From Astrothelium macrocarpum (Eukaryota; Ascomycota; Dothideomycetes; Trypetheliales; Trypetheliaceae): DNA of 64,000 nt. Made by a program: the position numbers and the translations under genes. The stretch spans positions 372,001-436,000 of the forward strand of contig JAGEMR010000016.1 of NCBI GenBank assembly GCA_021030915.1, written 5' to 3'. Of the stretch, positions 35,169 to 47,632 are shown piece after piece; position 1 is the first letter of the stretch, and each line of letters begins with the position of its first letter. Under the pieces are notes generated by a model. It was given only the letters and a program-made list of their open reading frames with translations. It did no database searches and was not told where the DNA came from.

Positions 35169-35745
35169 GGGCAGCAGAAATCAATCGATTCACTGATGCA
35201 GTCATACCATAATACCGGCACCAGCTTATCGATATGAGCGAAGTGAGAACAAGTCTGCGGAACGGTTGGGGTGTGGCTTATTTGGCAGCGTAATTTCGCG
35301 GCGTCTCGGTCTCGCCGTTCCCATGCATCTTTGTGCGGCGTGCGTAGAGGAAGCGATGCATCATCAATGAAAGGTTAGTTCGAAGTATTGTCAAAAATCG
35401 GAGAAGATTGAAAGCTTCTGTTTCCGGCGATCTATTTCCAGGACGTCCTGGGCAGTTAAATAATCATATGGCTGTCAAGAACTGATTTGGGATACATCTT
35501 GCAAATACAGTGCTATTGTTGAGAATAGCTTTGAGTATCATCACTGGCCACAATTGAAATTACAGTGTGCTATGGCAGGATGGTGACGTACTTCGAGATC
35601 GCCAACGTGCTTAGTACGGCCACAAACTGGACCCCATTTACTAGATATACCCCTTCCTTTTTCGCCGCACGTTGGCTTCTTTCCAATATGTCTATGGCTG
35701 AGTTTACCATTTGTAGCCTGTGATATCGCTTATTGCAACCGACTT
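35169..35745. other. Convergent intergenic gap
   Basis: 577 bases between convergent genes. A minus-strand frame at 35570-35785 overlaps the end of the next gene and has no support. Confidence 0.5.
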
Positions 35746-37378
35746 TTAGTAACGAGCGCGGTAAGAAAGGGCGGTGTCGAAACACCTAAAGATATATATG
35801 AAGCCATATGCCGCAAAAATCGTGAAAGTCGATTTGGGGGAGTATGGGGTTAAGCGCTCCAGGCCAAACCCGACAGTATCCAACTCAAGAACTGTACTAG
35901 AGCAAAATAGGAGCCTGCGCTGGCAACGACATCTTGTCAAAAGCGCGTTAGCCAATTCATGGACGCCACCGTTCCCTATCAAACTGCTCACCGTCCACTG
36001 CATTGCCTTCCGCTCTGATATGACTGTGCGGTCAAGACCCGGAATGCGGAAGAGGAGGAAAGAAAGACACGTCGTGTATTCTGATGGTGAGGCGGACACA
36101 TCGCAGGCCATGTTGAGATTTGGTGTTGTAGAAATGTCGACATCTGCAATGGGTCAGAGCTGCAAACGAGCCTTAGTTAAGCAGCACAGGGTTTGCGCTT
36201 ACCATAGTTGTAATGTGGTGTCGTCCTTCCCCCTCTATAATAATTGAGGCTTAGAGTGACAAGCGAAATACCGTTTACGTTCAATAGTATTAACCGGGCA
36301 TCTCCCTGTAAGTAAGCATCCTGTGCCGTGAGGACTGGGTCGTAGACTAGCATCCAAAGGTTCGGATTGCCAACACTTTGCGGTGTGGAGTGTGAGGTAT
36401 TGTAATTAAATAGCAACTGCAGATTCATGAAGACTTGGGGAGAGTTCGCAACGAGGTTTGACTGGGGCGAAAAGGAGATGAAGCGCTTGTTATCTGCTTC
36501 GAGGAAATGATTCTGAACGTGCTGCGTCCAGCCGGTCGAACAGTTGCAGGAACTGTTTCCAAGTGTGAGTACTTCGTCCACGTTCATTGCGTCGCAGGCC
36601 TGAGACTCCTTAGTTTGGCCAATCCAACAAGTCCATGGCTGCTCAGAGAGGAGATTTGCTTGCCAAGGGGCCCCAAGTTGCTCCATGATTACAACAGCAG
36701 GATACTGAGCGTGTGGCTGTAGGTGCACAACTTTGTCAGTATATTCCCCTCGAAACTTACATGAGTAGATTGAGATTGCTCACAATGGCTTCTGATTGGA
36801 GCTGCTCCACCCAAAGGTTTAAGTTAGGGTACCAAAGCACCGAAAAGAGAGTCGCCATGCATAAGATAGTCAGTAAAACTGTGATCGTGGTATTGCCAAG
36901 ATTTCGTTTGTATTCTCTATCTCCTGGCCGCCTGTAAGAGATAACAACGACGCATTTCGATAGCATTCTTACCATGATAGAGGACATCGTAAATGAACAA
37001 CAACGCCAAAGCAATACAGAGTAGACCGCTAAAAATGGTGAATGAAATGCGGACTCGATTAATGGGGAAACGAATAGCAACGACACCAAAGCTTAAGAAG
37101 AACACGAAAGAAACCAGGCAGGCGACTACGGTGCTTCCTTTGGGGAACCACCCTCCGTTCGGGTCAATCATATGAACCCAAAAAACACAAGTGTCTTTCA
37201 CAATGCCATAGAGAAAGCGGAAGGGGCGGGCGAATAGCGAGAACAGTATTGAGAAGACTTTGAGAGTTTGAATGCCGACATGCTTGATAGTGACAACAGA
37301 TTTCTGTGTGAACGTATCTGAAGAGGTTCGACCAGTCGGCTCTTGTTCTGTATTGGTGACAGCCATTTTGGTCCTCAT
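35746..37378 (-). CDS. Multi-pass membrane protein of unknown function
   Basis: Four exons: 37378-36973, 36923-36784, 36716-36203 and 36143-35746. Donors are GTAAGA, GTGAGC and GTAAGC, and phases 1, 0 and 1 match at each junction, giving 485 residues. Exon 1 encodes a cytosolic-looking start and two hydrophobic helices (VVACLVSFVFFLSFGVVAI and FTIFSGLLCIALALLFIYDV). Exon 2 adds a third (TTITVLLTILCMATLFSVLW). Exon 3 encodes a probably extracellular domain with Cys residues and N-glycosylation sites (GNSSCNCSTGW, NYNTS). Exon 4 carries another Cys-containing segment (CDVSASPSEYTTCLSFLLF) and ends with a hydrophobic patch. The family is familiar in shape among ascomycete hypotheticals but I cannot name it. 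The last 40 residues are less certain because an alternative 3' splice could exist. Confidence 0.7.
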
Positions 37379-40300
37379 AAACTTTTGCACCAAGGAAGTA
37401 ATGATTTTAAATGATCTTGGCTCTCAAAAGCACTGTTTAAGACACTGAATTCCATATAAACCAGCTTGGGTTGGGTACGTTAAGCCAGTGTTTTTAGCGT
37501 AACATTATCATCTACGTCAAGGAATGCCTTAAGTCAGCCTTTTCGGTAGGAGAAGTCTATATGATTGGCAGATATATGTTCAGTCGCTACCGAGCCCGCT
37601 CGTGCGGTATTACATGCCTGAGGCTTTGATAAGGCAGGGCTGCCTGCCTGAAGTTTATCCACGATCTAGATCGTTGACTTTTCATGTGCCGCGCAAACGC
37701 AACAATGGAGCTGAATCTCTGGAGCGTGGGGTATCGACGAACAGAGCGGCTGCAAGCCACAAGCACACGTGATGCTTTTTGACATGCAGATCTTGCCGGA
37801 GTTCACGATCCGCAGTATGTATTTCCTGTTTGATAACAAACCTCAGGTAGCCCCCTTCAAGAATCGCCTGGGTCTATCGAATAGCTGTGCTCTATAAATC
37901 GCTCATCATGTTCCAATCTCGCAGGCAACAACGCCAGTGCAGATGTTTGCCTGGCGTTGACCATATTTCTTTTCAAGGAGCAAAAGCTTCCTTACTCCAC
38001 GTCCAATGCACATAGCAGATTCGTCTGTCTTCCGCTCACCGTAGGCATCATAATCGGCTGTACATCGTATGATTGGTGCGATGCACTTCTCTCTTGATAC
38101 ACAAGACGTACGAACAACGTGCTACCGGTTGCGCTGCCCATCTCGATGCCTGCGTCCGCAATGTGTGGGATCTGGGAATCGAGCTCGTCACGCAAATATC
38201 CTTATCGCACGGCCGTAAATTGGGATCGCCCGATTGTAACTTCTATCATGATGTATGTTCTGGAAATGTTCCGCGCATGTGGTCTTCTTATTGTGGGAAT
38301 GAATGTGGCACAAGCAGCGATGCGATCATCGCAAGCCAAGCGACAAAGTCCGGACTTGTCGAACTTGGGGGGATGTCTCCGAGGGTATGCCACATGAGTG
38401 CGCGCTTTTCGAAAGAAGATCTACTGAAGGCAAGGCGAGTAATCGAGCGCTGGGCAGGTACCTTAATACCTTAACTTTTGTACGCGCTTGGAGTGCCAAG
38501 AGTACGGAGGCTAGGGATTTTCCGTCCCGAGAAAATCTCCAACCCATTCGCGGCAGCCGGGTTAAAATTTCTGCAATCCGATTCACCACAAAACATTGAG
38601 ATAAGTCTATGTATTCGAGATTTACAGGAGATATGCAAACTACCGTACTCATTTCGAATGATTAATTAGCGACACTCACTGCTAAGGAAAGACAGCGCTA
38701 CTTGCAACGTGTTGGAGAACGCTATCATCGATTTTGCGGACGAGATCGCTGCTCTGTGAGAGCATTTGCATTATATTGTCGCCATCGTTAGTTGCTCGTC
38801 CTTACGATGACGGATTCATTCTGATGCTTCGGGAGTTTGACGCCAGGTATGGACCTAATGTGTGAGCCATGGAGACACCTTTGACGCTCAACATTATGGT
38901 GAAGATCTTGCCAAACGGCGGCTTCAAGTGTGGGAAGCTTCTGAAGATCGGAACCAGCCAGTCCCCAGTGAACACCCAGATCAAAATGATCGATTGAGCA
39001 GCAGACTTTGGAAATGGAAAACAGTCCAATCCAATCATGCCAAGCCCAAAAAAGTCCAGTAGAAGTCCCATCGAGAAACCTTCACAACACAGTGATATGT
39101 GTATGTCCGCAGTGCCATCAGAGCCATCATGTCCTAGCCACAATCCAAGGCCCTCTTCCTCTATAAGGGTTCTCTGAAGGATGGATTGGAGTCGACATGA
39201 TCAAGCAGAAAATCGTCGAATCAATATCCTAACATACAGTATATTCTATGAAAAGGCTCTAATCAGAGATGAGGGGAAAGCCCCACAGGTCTCGACCAAT
39301 ATTTCTTTAATACAGAGAGAGCCGGCACAGCTATTTAAAGTGGATGAAAGCTACTCGCGAACGCTGGGAGTGCCCACAGCGGTCTAGCCAGTCAAAAGAA
39401 TCATGTCTCGACGACTTAACCTACAGCACGAAACCACTAACGCCAAAGTCTATGAGGCACAGTGCGCCAAGCTTGCCTTCGCAAGGGTCACAGCAAGATC
39501 CACGCTCCGCAAGTACGTCTAGCACTCTGTAAATGTGGTATGAACTTACCGTTGCAAAGCTTGGGAGATCGGAACCAGAACCATCGTATTGCAGAGAACT
39601 TTTTGTTTCCGCACATAACGATGTGTGCTGGGGAATCGACTGCTCGTTTCGGATCAAGTCTCCGTTTCTCTAGATCTCCCGAACTGTCAAAGTCAGGACG
39701 AGAACAACAGCGCCTAAACTCAGCGTGCATTGAATCACTTTTTCTCAAAATCTTGTTTAGGTCGGCTCATACGAAAGTGGCCCACCCCCAAAATGGCCCA
39801 CCGACCACTATCTTATGTTATTCAGGAATTGACGAATGCCAAGAATAATGATAGCTAAGTTTCAAATTTATGGATCCTAATGTAGCGTTAATCAAAGTCT
39901 TGAAACGTGATTGATGTTGATTCTGGAATCTAAGTCGGCGTTAGCTCTGACCATGAACTTTGACTTTCTGTCCTTTGGTGGAATCGGAAAACGTTTTAAC
40001 GTACAATTAATTACAATTTTGATTGCAGAATATAGAGTTGCTACTCCGTCTCCGAAGATAGTGATGCTCAAAAGGGCGGTCGCATTCGCCACTCAAAGCC
40101 TTCACCAAGTCTGATCATTTATTTTTGCATCATCCAGCCGATGCTGAGTGTATCAGATGCGTTGCGCAGACACTCTGGAGCGTCACGTTCCGGCGGACAT
40201 TGGAGATCGAATTCTGTTTGAAGGCAATAGATCCTGTCTCCCTCTGGAGTCTTGGCGTCAAATTTGACGCTCCATTGTCCCTATATAAAGCCATAAGTCG

Positions 40301-40654
40301 CCGATCTCGTTCAAGAATAGTCATCGAATACATACAGGAGCGACTAGCCAATCCGCAAACCAAAATGCATAAGTCGGAACCCATGGAATCCGGCAGCCCC
40401 CTGAATCCGGCAGCCCCCACCACTTAATTTCATTCCATCTGATTCAATTGAATTCGTTCCACCACCCATCACGCTGTTTTAATATGGCTGATCGTGAATT
40501 TGTAATTGTTTCTATTAGGGTCTACCACGGTGTTTCGGCGCAGCCCATCCCTCGGCGCACGCTGTACATGCGATCCGCATACAATCAATATGCGAATCTC
40601 ATACATTTCACACCCACATCTCCCAATTTAAATCTGAACTATCTGAAGAATCAT
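37379..40654. other. Gene-poor region before the AT-rich block
   Basis: 3.3 kb of roughly normal base composition without a supported gene. Many short open frames exist on both strands but none shows a domain. The minus-strand segment 38195-37992 (RDELDSQIPHIADAGIEMGS) reads like part of a protein but has no start, no neighbours in frame and no recognised family. Near 39,760-39,810 and 40,380-40,426 are short tandem words resembling ends of fungal DNA transposons. It is probably old, decaying accessory DNA. Confidence 0.5.
39778..40426. repeat. Transposon-end-like tandem words
   Basis: At 39,778-39,807 the word GTGGCCCACCCCCAAAATGG is followed by another GGCCCACC. At 40,387-40,420 ATCCGGCAGCCCCC occurs twice in tandem. 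Such GC-rich double words are common as subterminal repeats of pogo/Fot1-like fungal transposons. The two sites differ, so they are not shown to be two ends of one element. Confidence 0.3.
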
Positions 40655-40933
40655 TAAATATATAATTGATCTCTTCCGATTCTTCTTTTTTTATTATAAT
40701 TTTTATAAATCGATTATAATGATATTTCGTATAAAATTTTGCTTTTAATATAAATACAATTCATAATATATTTATAATCGTATAAATATTAATATTATTT
40801 AATTCGATTCTTTTATTTTTAATATTATATTTTTATTTATCAAAAAATTTTAATATATTTATCAATTATTTGATTATAATAATAATTATGATATTTTATT
40901 TTTTATATAAAATTATCATATATTTAATATAAT
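40655..40933. other. Left flank of the AT-rich block
   Basis: 279 bases of almost pure A/T, with a sudden change from normal composition at about 40,655. It is probably a RIP-mutated remnant of the older element into which the 6.7-kb LTR element inserted. Homology could not be shown by eye. Confidence 0.5.
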
Positions 40934-41312
40934 TGTTATGATCCTAGGTATCCTTGGAGTCAAGTCTACTTGGGATCAAGGTGGCTTCTGAAATGAGTCG
41001 GTAAAGAGCTGAACTAACAAGGAGTAATATGGTTTGATAATTCAAAATTCTATTGAAGATGCTATCAAAGACTAATTTAAAAAATGGCTTTGAATATAAT
41101 AAAATCAAGATGGATTTTATTGCGTTTTTATATATTTCATAATACTTTTTGGTTTATGATATAAATCTTATGAATCAGAAATTAGATTTTCTGGTTCATA
41201 ATATGAACCCTATAAATCAGAGGTTGATTCTTCTGATTCATAATATGAGTTTTATGAGTCAGAAATTGAACGGATATATAGATATATACACGGTTCTTTT
41301 AATAATCATAAT
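40934..41312 (-). repeat. LTR (3' LTR of the complete element)
   Basis: 379 bp, starting TGTTATGATCC. Its outer 120 bp keep GC, while the inner part is A/T-converted. It holds three degraded copies of a roughly 41-bp minisatellite unit (TTATGAATCAG-like words) against two in the partner LTR, which explains the 41-bp length difference. Confidence 0.88.
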
Positions 41313-44300
41313 ATTATTCTCTTTTTTTCCGGTATATGATCTCATATATTTATATATTATAATGACGTGTTCCAAAATTATCATGATTCTCTCGTTTTAT
41401 ATTTCCAAATCTCGTTCTTTTTATTCTTTTATTCGTCACGTATAATATTTATTGAAATTATTTTCTATCTTTTTTATTATATATCTTTATCGTAATTATA
41501 TCCAAAATGGTCATTCTTATTATCTGATTTAGAATTCAGAAAAATGTATTAAATATATAAAAAGGGCGATTTTTTATAATCTGATTATTTTAAATTGAAT
41601 ATTTGAAAAGATCAATATTCAAATAAATTGATTATAAAATGAAATATAAAAAAATATTCAGATATAATAAAAAATTATAATACGAATAATTCGTTTAATT
41701 TTATAAATGAATTTGTTATATCAGAAATAATAAAATTTTATTATTCAAAAAATATAGAATATAAAAAAAATTCGTATTAATAAAATAACAAATTTTATAT
41801 AATAGAATATGATGAATAAAATTTTTAAAATTCCGGATTTTGATATATCATTTTTGGATTTTTCATTGAATTTTTTTAATAATAATATTTCAGAAATCGT
41901 CAATAATTCTTTTAAATAATCAAAAATATTTTAAAAAAAAAAATTAATTTAATCTTTTATAATATAATTTTTTTTGATCATAGAATTTTTTAATTTTTTA
42001 TTGATATTTTTTTAAATTTTTTAATATTTTTTATATATTTTCTGAATCTGGATATTTTTTTTATTTAATTAAATAAAAATCATTATAATAATCAAATATC
42101 TTTTTTATTTTAAATTCGTTTTTTTTTTTTGATTGAAAATGAAAAATGATTTAATATAATATTATTGGATCTATTGATTATAATAAAAATATATAAAAAA
42201 TAGAATATATTTTCGTGTCTAATGATAATCTGAATTTAAAATTTATTGAATTTTTTTATTTTTGAATTAAAAATGATCCGATTTTAATTGATTTCAATTT
42301 TTTGATTAATAATTTATTTTTAAAATTTTTGATAAATAAATATATCTTATTTTTTTTTTTTAATTGAGATTCATTTTTTTTAAAGATATTAATTTTTTTA
42401 TTTTTAATTAATATCTATTGATTATTTCTTTTAATATTTTTTCGTATTTATATTAAAATTTTCAATTTATATGATATATTTTATTATATTTATTCTGAAA
42501 ATATTTTCGTATTTCATTTAATCTAATATTTATTATTTTAATTTAAAATATATTTTATTGATATTTTTTATATGATTAATAATATCTTTTAATTTAATAT
42601 TAATTGTATTATAAATAATAAAGATATCCAATTATTTTATTGGTTATTTATATAATATTTCAAATATTATTTTAATATTTGATTTATACGTTCTATCTGG
42701 CCGTCTATTTTTTTATAATATATCATGGATATTTTCAATTTGATTTTAAATTCATTCAGAATTATTTTTTAATAAATTAATATAAATTTTCGATTTTTAT
42801 CAAATATGATATTTATTAGAATTCTAAAATATTTGATTATTTTTAAAAATAATAATTCGGTTATATGAATTATTTTATACATCTTTTTGAATTATTCAAT
42901 AATAACATATTTCATTAATTTATTTATAATGATTATAATTATATCGTATTTTAATTCTATTATTGGATTCTATGATTCTGATAAATCTGTAATAAAATCT
43001 ATAATGATTTATTCGAATGATTCATATAATGATTCTATCAATATAATTATTCCTTTTTTTATTTATATATTATATTTATTCTTTTAATATGATTCATATT
43101 TAATAATATAATTTTGAATATATTTTTTCATTTTTTCGAAATGACAATTTTATTAGATATTTTTTATAATTTATATGATTTTTAAATATTTATAAAATGG
43201 TCTATTATAATATTTTTCAATAATCTTTTCAATTCTTTCCGATAAAATCATGATTTTCTGTTTTATTTATTGATTTTATTCAGAAATAATCAAAATCGTA
43301 TTAATTTTTTTATAATTTTCTGATATTATATCATTTTGATTAATTTAAAAAATTATTTGATTTTTTATTTTTTTTATCATATAATCCGGCCTTTAATTTA
43401 AAATATCAATTTTAAAATTGTTTTTTTTTTGATATATATTTGATAATAAATTTGTATTATTTCAGAAATTCTGATCATCTGATTTATCATCAGTTTAATT
43501 ATTTTATTATTATAAAATAAATAAAATTTTTATGATTTATAAAAATTTTTAAAAATGATGATCTTTTAATATATATTCTTTAATATTATAATACGATAAT
43601 TATAATAAAAAATTCTTTATCATAAATATTATAATTCTATTCTGATTCTAAAAATTTCTTTGAATAATGTTTTATTGAATATTATTTTCCATTTTATATT
43701 TATTGACGTAAATATATTTTTATTACCAAATCGGATATATTAATTTCAATTTATATTGATTCTGATGATTTAATAATTTTTAATATAGAATTTTATAAAT
43801 AATCTTTTTTAAATCTTTCGAATATTTTTTTTTTCATTTTTTTCGAAAATAAATATTTTTTTATTTTTTATCAATTTTATTAGAAATTATATTTTAAAAG
43901 AATATTTATTGATGAATCTTCTATTATAATTAACGAATTTTAAAAAAGATTGAATATTTTTTATATTTTTTAATTCTGACCAATTTTTAATTGATTTTAT
44001 TTAATTCGGATCAATTTATATAATTTCTATTCTAATAATATAATTTAAAAAATTCGTTTTTTTAATTCAGAATTTATATTTTAATAATTTCAATTGTAAA
44101 TTCTGTCGATCAAATTCTTTAAATATTTATCATATATATTATATATATTCTTTTTTAATTTTCGAATAAATAAAAATATCATTCAAATATATTATTATAA
44201 ATTTATCGAAATATAATTATAATATATTATTGATAAATATTTAATAATTAATTAATATATTTATAAATCTGAATGATATAATAAAATATTCAAAATATTA

Positions 44301-46483
44301 TTTTTAATTCTTCGTCTTTCTTTATTTATATAAAATTATAGATTTTTAATAAATCCAATTTAATAAATCATTATATATCTGAAAATTTATTTTATAATTT
44401 TATAATATTTAATAATAAATATCGATTTTTGATTATTATTTTATTGAATTATTAATAATTCATATAAAATCGTAAATTTCTATTTTTTTTTGATATAAAA
44501 AGAATCGGATATTTTATAAATAATTCCAATTTTCTGATAAAATCCTTTTTTAAATTCTTATTCAAATATTTTTTTAATATTTCAAATTTTTTATTGGATA
44601 ATATATAAATAAATCTAAATATAAATTATTTTTTTATAAAAAATTTTATTTTATGATTTCATAATTGATATTTAGATAATATTTTAATATCTAATTTTTT
44701 TTTGAAAAAATGTATTCATTTTTTATATTTTAAAAAAATTTTAAAAATAATTGGAATTATTTTTAAATTATTAATTTTTCGATTTTTTTATTCTATTAGA
44801 ATATCTATTATATTCAAAATTCTTTTAATATGAATTTCGTTTTTCGAAATAATTTATATAAAATAATTATTTATTTTATTTTTCATTATATCTGGATATA
44901 AAAATTTCGATATAATTCCATAATTATATCTATCTATTTTTAATATTCCATTCTTCCAATTAATTATTAGATTATATTATTATAATCAAAATAATTCTAA
45001 TATGATATTATATCTGGCCATAATAATAATATCGAATATAATTTCCTCAATATATTCTACGATATTTATAAATATTAATTAAATTTCTTCTGAAATTTCG
45101 CCAATTTCTGGCATTTTTTCTCCTATTATTACACGTATTACGTATTTTCGGTCTTTTAATTTAATTGATAAATCCAATAAATTTTAAAATATTTTAAATA
45201 TAAAATTTCTATTTATTTCTGAATTAATTAATATTTTAATTCCTCTTTTTTTTTTTAAATATTATTATAATATATAATAAATAATTGGATATCTGAATAA
45301 TATTTAGATTTATATACGTATTTTATATATAAAATTTAAATCTTTTTCTCATAATGAATATATTTTTATTATAATTTATCTGATGAATATGAATAGATAT
45401 TATATTATTTTATAATCATTATAATATAAATAATTTTCTTTATTTTTATAAAATCATTCGTTAATCAATATATATTTCTCTTTTTATTTTTAATGAATAA
45501 AATAATTAATAAAATTATAATTTTTTTTAAAATTATTATTCATATTATTCTAATTTTTTTATTATATGAATTTCATAATTCTCGTTTTCATATTAATAAT
45601 AATATATTTTTTTATAATCTGAATATTCTTCATTTATAATTAATTATTTTTAAAAATAATCTCTGATCCAATAATCATAAATAGATTATATTAATAAATT
45701 CATTTAAAAATATTTTACATTTCTTTTAAATAATGATATATTTATGGGTATAATTTTTTCTATCTTTTTATTTATAAATACGCCCTTTTATTATTGATCA
45801 TATATATATCTTTTATAATTCTTATTATAATATTATTATTATTATATTTTCTAATATTCAGAATATTATAAATTTTATATATCAGTGATATTATTTTGTT
45901 AAATATTTTTTTTCGTTTTTTGATATTCCCGATATTCCGATAATTAATATTTTTAATTTTAATATTTTTCTGATAAAATTAATCATTTATAATTCGAATT
46001 AATTATATTATATAAAATATTCTTTTATATTTCAAAATTTTCTGATAATAATTCCATTAAAATTCCGAATTATTCTTTAAAAATTTATATTATAATAATA
46101 TATATTGAATAATTAGGAATTATATATAATCTGATTATAAAATGATTTTTATAATTAGATTATTTTAATATTTCTTTAATGTATTATTGAAATATGAATT
46201 CAATTATTAATTATTTTCATATAATTCAATTTATTTATTGAATTGATTGTATAATATATTTTTATATTCTTTTACGGATTTTTTATAAATTTTCTGATAT
46301 TAAAAATGGATTATTCTTTTTATCGTCGTTTTATTAATCGAATTGTCATTCATTCTTTTCATCAGACGTTTTCTGAATAATCCTTTTAATTAAAATTTTT
46401 TCATTCGAATAATTTATTAAAATTATATTGATTTTTCTTTTTATAATTACGATTTCTCGTTATATTATATTGGATTTGGATTG

Positions 46484-46525
46484 GTAATTTTTTACAAAAT
46501 GTCCCTCTTTTTTATAAAAATAATA
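46484..46525 (-). pseudogene. Relic gag zinc knuckle
   Basis: The minus-strand reading YYFYKKEGHFVKNY has exactly the spacing of a CCHC knuckle (C-x2-C-x4-H-x4-C), with Lys, Glu, Gly and His in the usual places, but all three Cys positions read Tyr. TGY to TAY is what C-to-T change on the plus strand would make. The knuckle is found at the C-terminus of gag in LTR retrotransposons. It fixes the element's direction. Confidence 0.75.
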
Positions 46526-47294
46526 TTTTTTATTTTTAAATTCTTTTTTCAGACGGATATTATTCTTTTTTTTTCTTTTTTGATAAAATTAAAATCCATT
46601 GAATTATTATAATTATTATTTTAAATTCATGAATTTTTCCATTCAATAATTAATTTTCGATTTTTTTTTTTTTTTAAAATTTTTATATATAATTTATCAT
46701 CTAATTTAATCGTTATTTTTATTAATTATAATAGAATATTTATAATATCTGTATAATGTATTAATTCGTCCTTGATATTATTTTTAAATTTTTTATAAAA
46801 TATAAAATAGAATATTTTATCATTTCATTCAATTTATTAAATATATTTCTGAAATCTGATTATATAATTTACTATTGAAATTTTTTATTTAATATTCAGA
46901 ATTATTTATTTAATTATTATTTATTAATTGAATATTCCGAATATTTTAATAATTTCTTTTTTAAATATATCAAAATTTTGGAATATATTATTGGTCATTT
47001 AATTTTTAATTTTTATTATATAATTAATAAAACGTGATCGGATTCAATAAAATATTCTTTCTTTTATAAATATAATTATAAAAAAAGATTGATTAATCAT
47101 TATAATATTTTCGAATATGAGATATAATTGAATAATATTAAATTAATTTTTCATTTTGAAATAATTTTTATAAAAATTGTCAGATTTTTTGATTTTTCTA
47201 TCAAATCATGATATGAATCAGTTTTTTCCAATTTAAAATAAATCATTATCATTTTATAATTATTCTTATTAATTCATTTTGAAAATATTTAATA

Positions 47295-47632
47295 TATTAT
47301 GATTTTAAATATTTTTGAAATTAAATTTATTTAAAATCAAAATGATTTTTAAAATAAATCGGTAAAAAATTAAATTAATAAAAAATAATATGATTTGATA
47401 ATTCAAAATTTTATTAAAAACGTTATTAAAAATTAATTTAAAAAATGGTTTTGAATATAATAAAGTCAAAATGGGTTCTGTTGCGTTTTTATATATTTCG
47501 TAATATTTCTTGGCTCATGGCATGAACCTTATGAGCCAGAGGTTAGGTTTTCTGGCTCATGGCATGAGCCCTATGAGCCAGAGGTTGAGCGGATACACGG
47601 ATGTGTACACGGCCCTCTTAGTGGTCATAACA
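47295..47632 (-). repeat. LTR (5' LTR of the complete element)
   Basis: 338 bp. The inner 170 bp are A/T-converted, the outer 160 bp keep GC. The preserved part shows two copies of a 41-bp unit containing GGCTCATGGCATGAGCC, an 8-bp inverted repeat with a 1-base centre. It ends GGTCATAACA, the complement of the LTR start. Confidence 0.88.

Larger units (their letters stand above)
40934..47632 (-). mobile_element. Complete LTR retrotransposon, RIP-mutated
   Basis: 6,699 bp bounded by direct LTRs (40934-41312 and 47295-47632). The ends are TGTTATGA...TCATAACA and the flanking 5-bp target-site duplication is ATAAT (40929-40933 and 47633-47637). The interior is about 90% A/T with stops in all frames. 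A gag-type zinc knuckle can still be read on the minus strand at 46484-46525, so the 5' end is at the right (LTR at 47,295-47,632). Element size, TSD length and gag knuckle fit Ty3/Gypsy or Ty1/Copia; the polymerase order could not be read. It cannot encode active proteins. Confidence 0.9.

Noticed and set aside
37992..38474. Possible gene on either strand
   Set aside because: Overlapping open frames on both strands, no domain, no splice partner that extends them.
41149..43087. Open frames at 41149-41445 and 42887-43087 in the AT block
   Set aside because: The first lies in LTR minisatellite, the second is a Ile/Tyr/Asn-rich frame of RIP-mutated DNA that recurs at 47,640 in the other copy.
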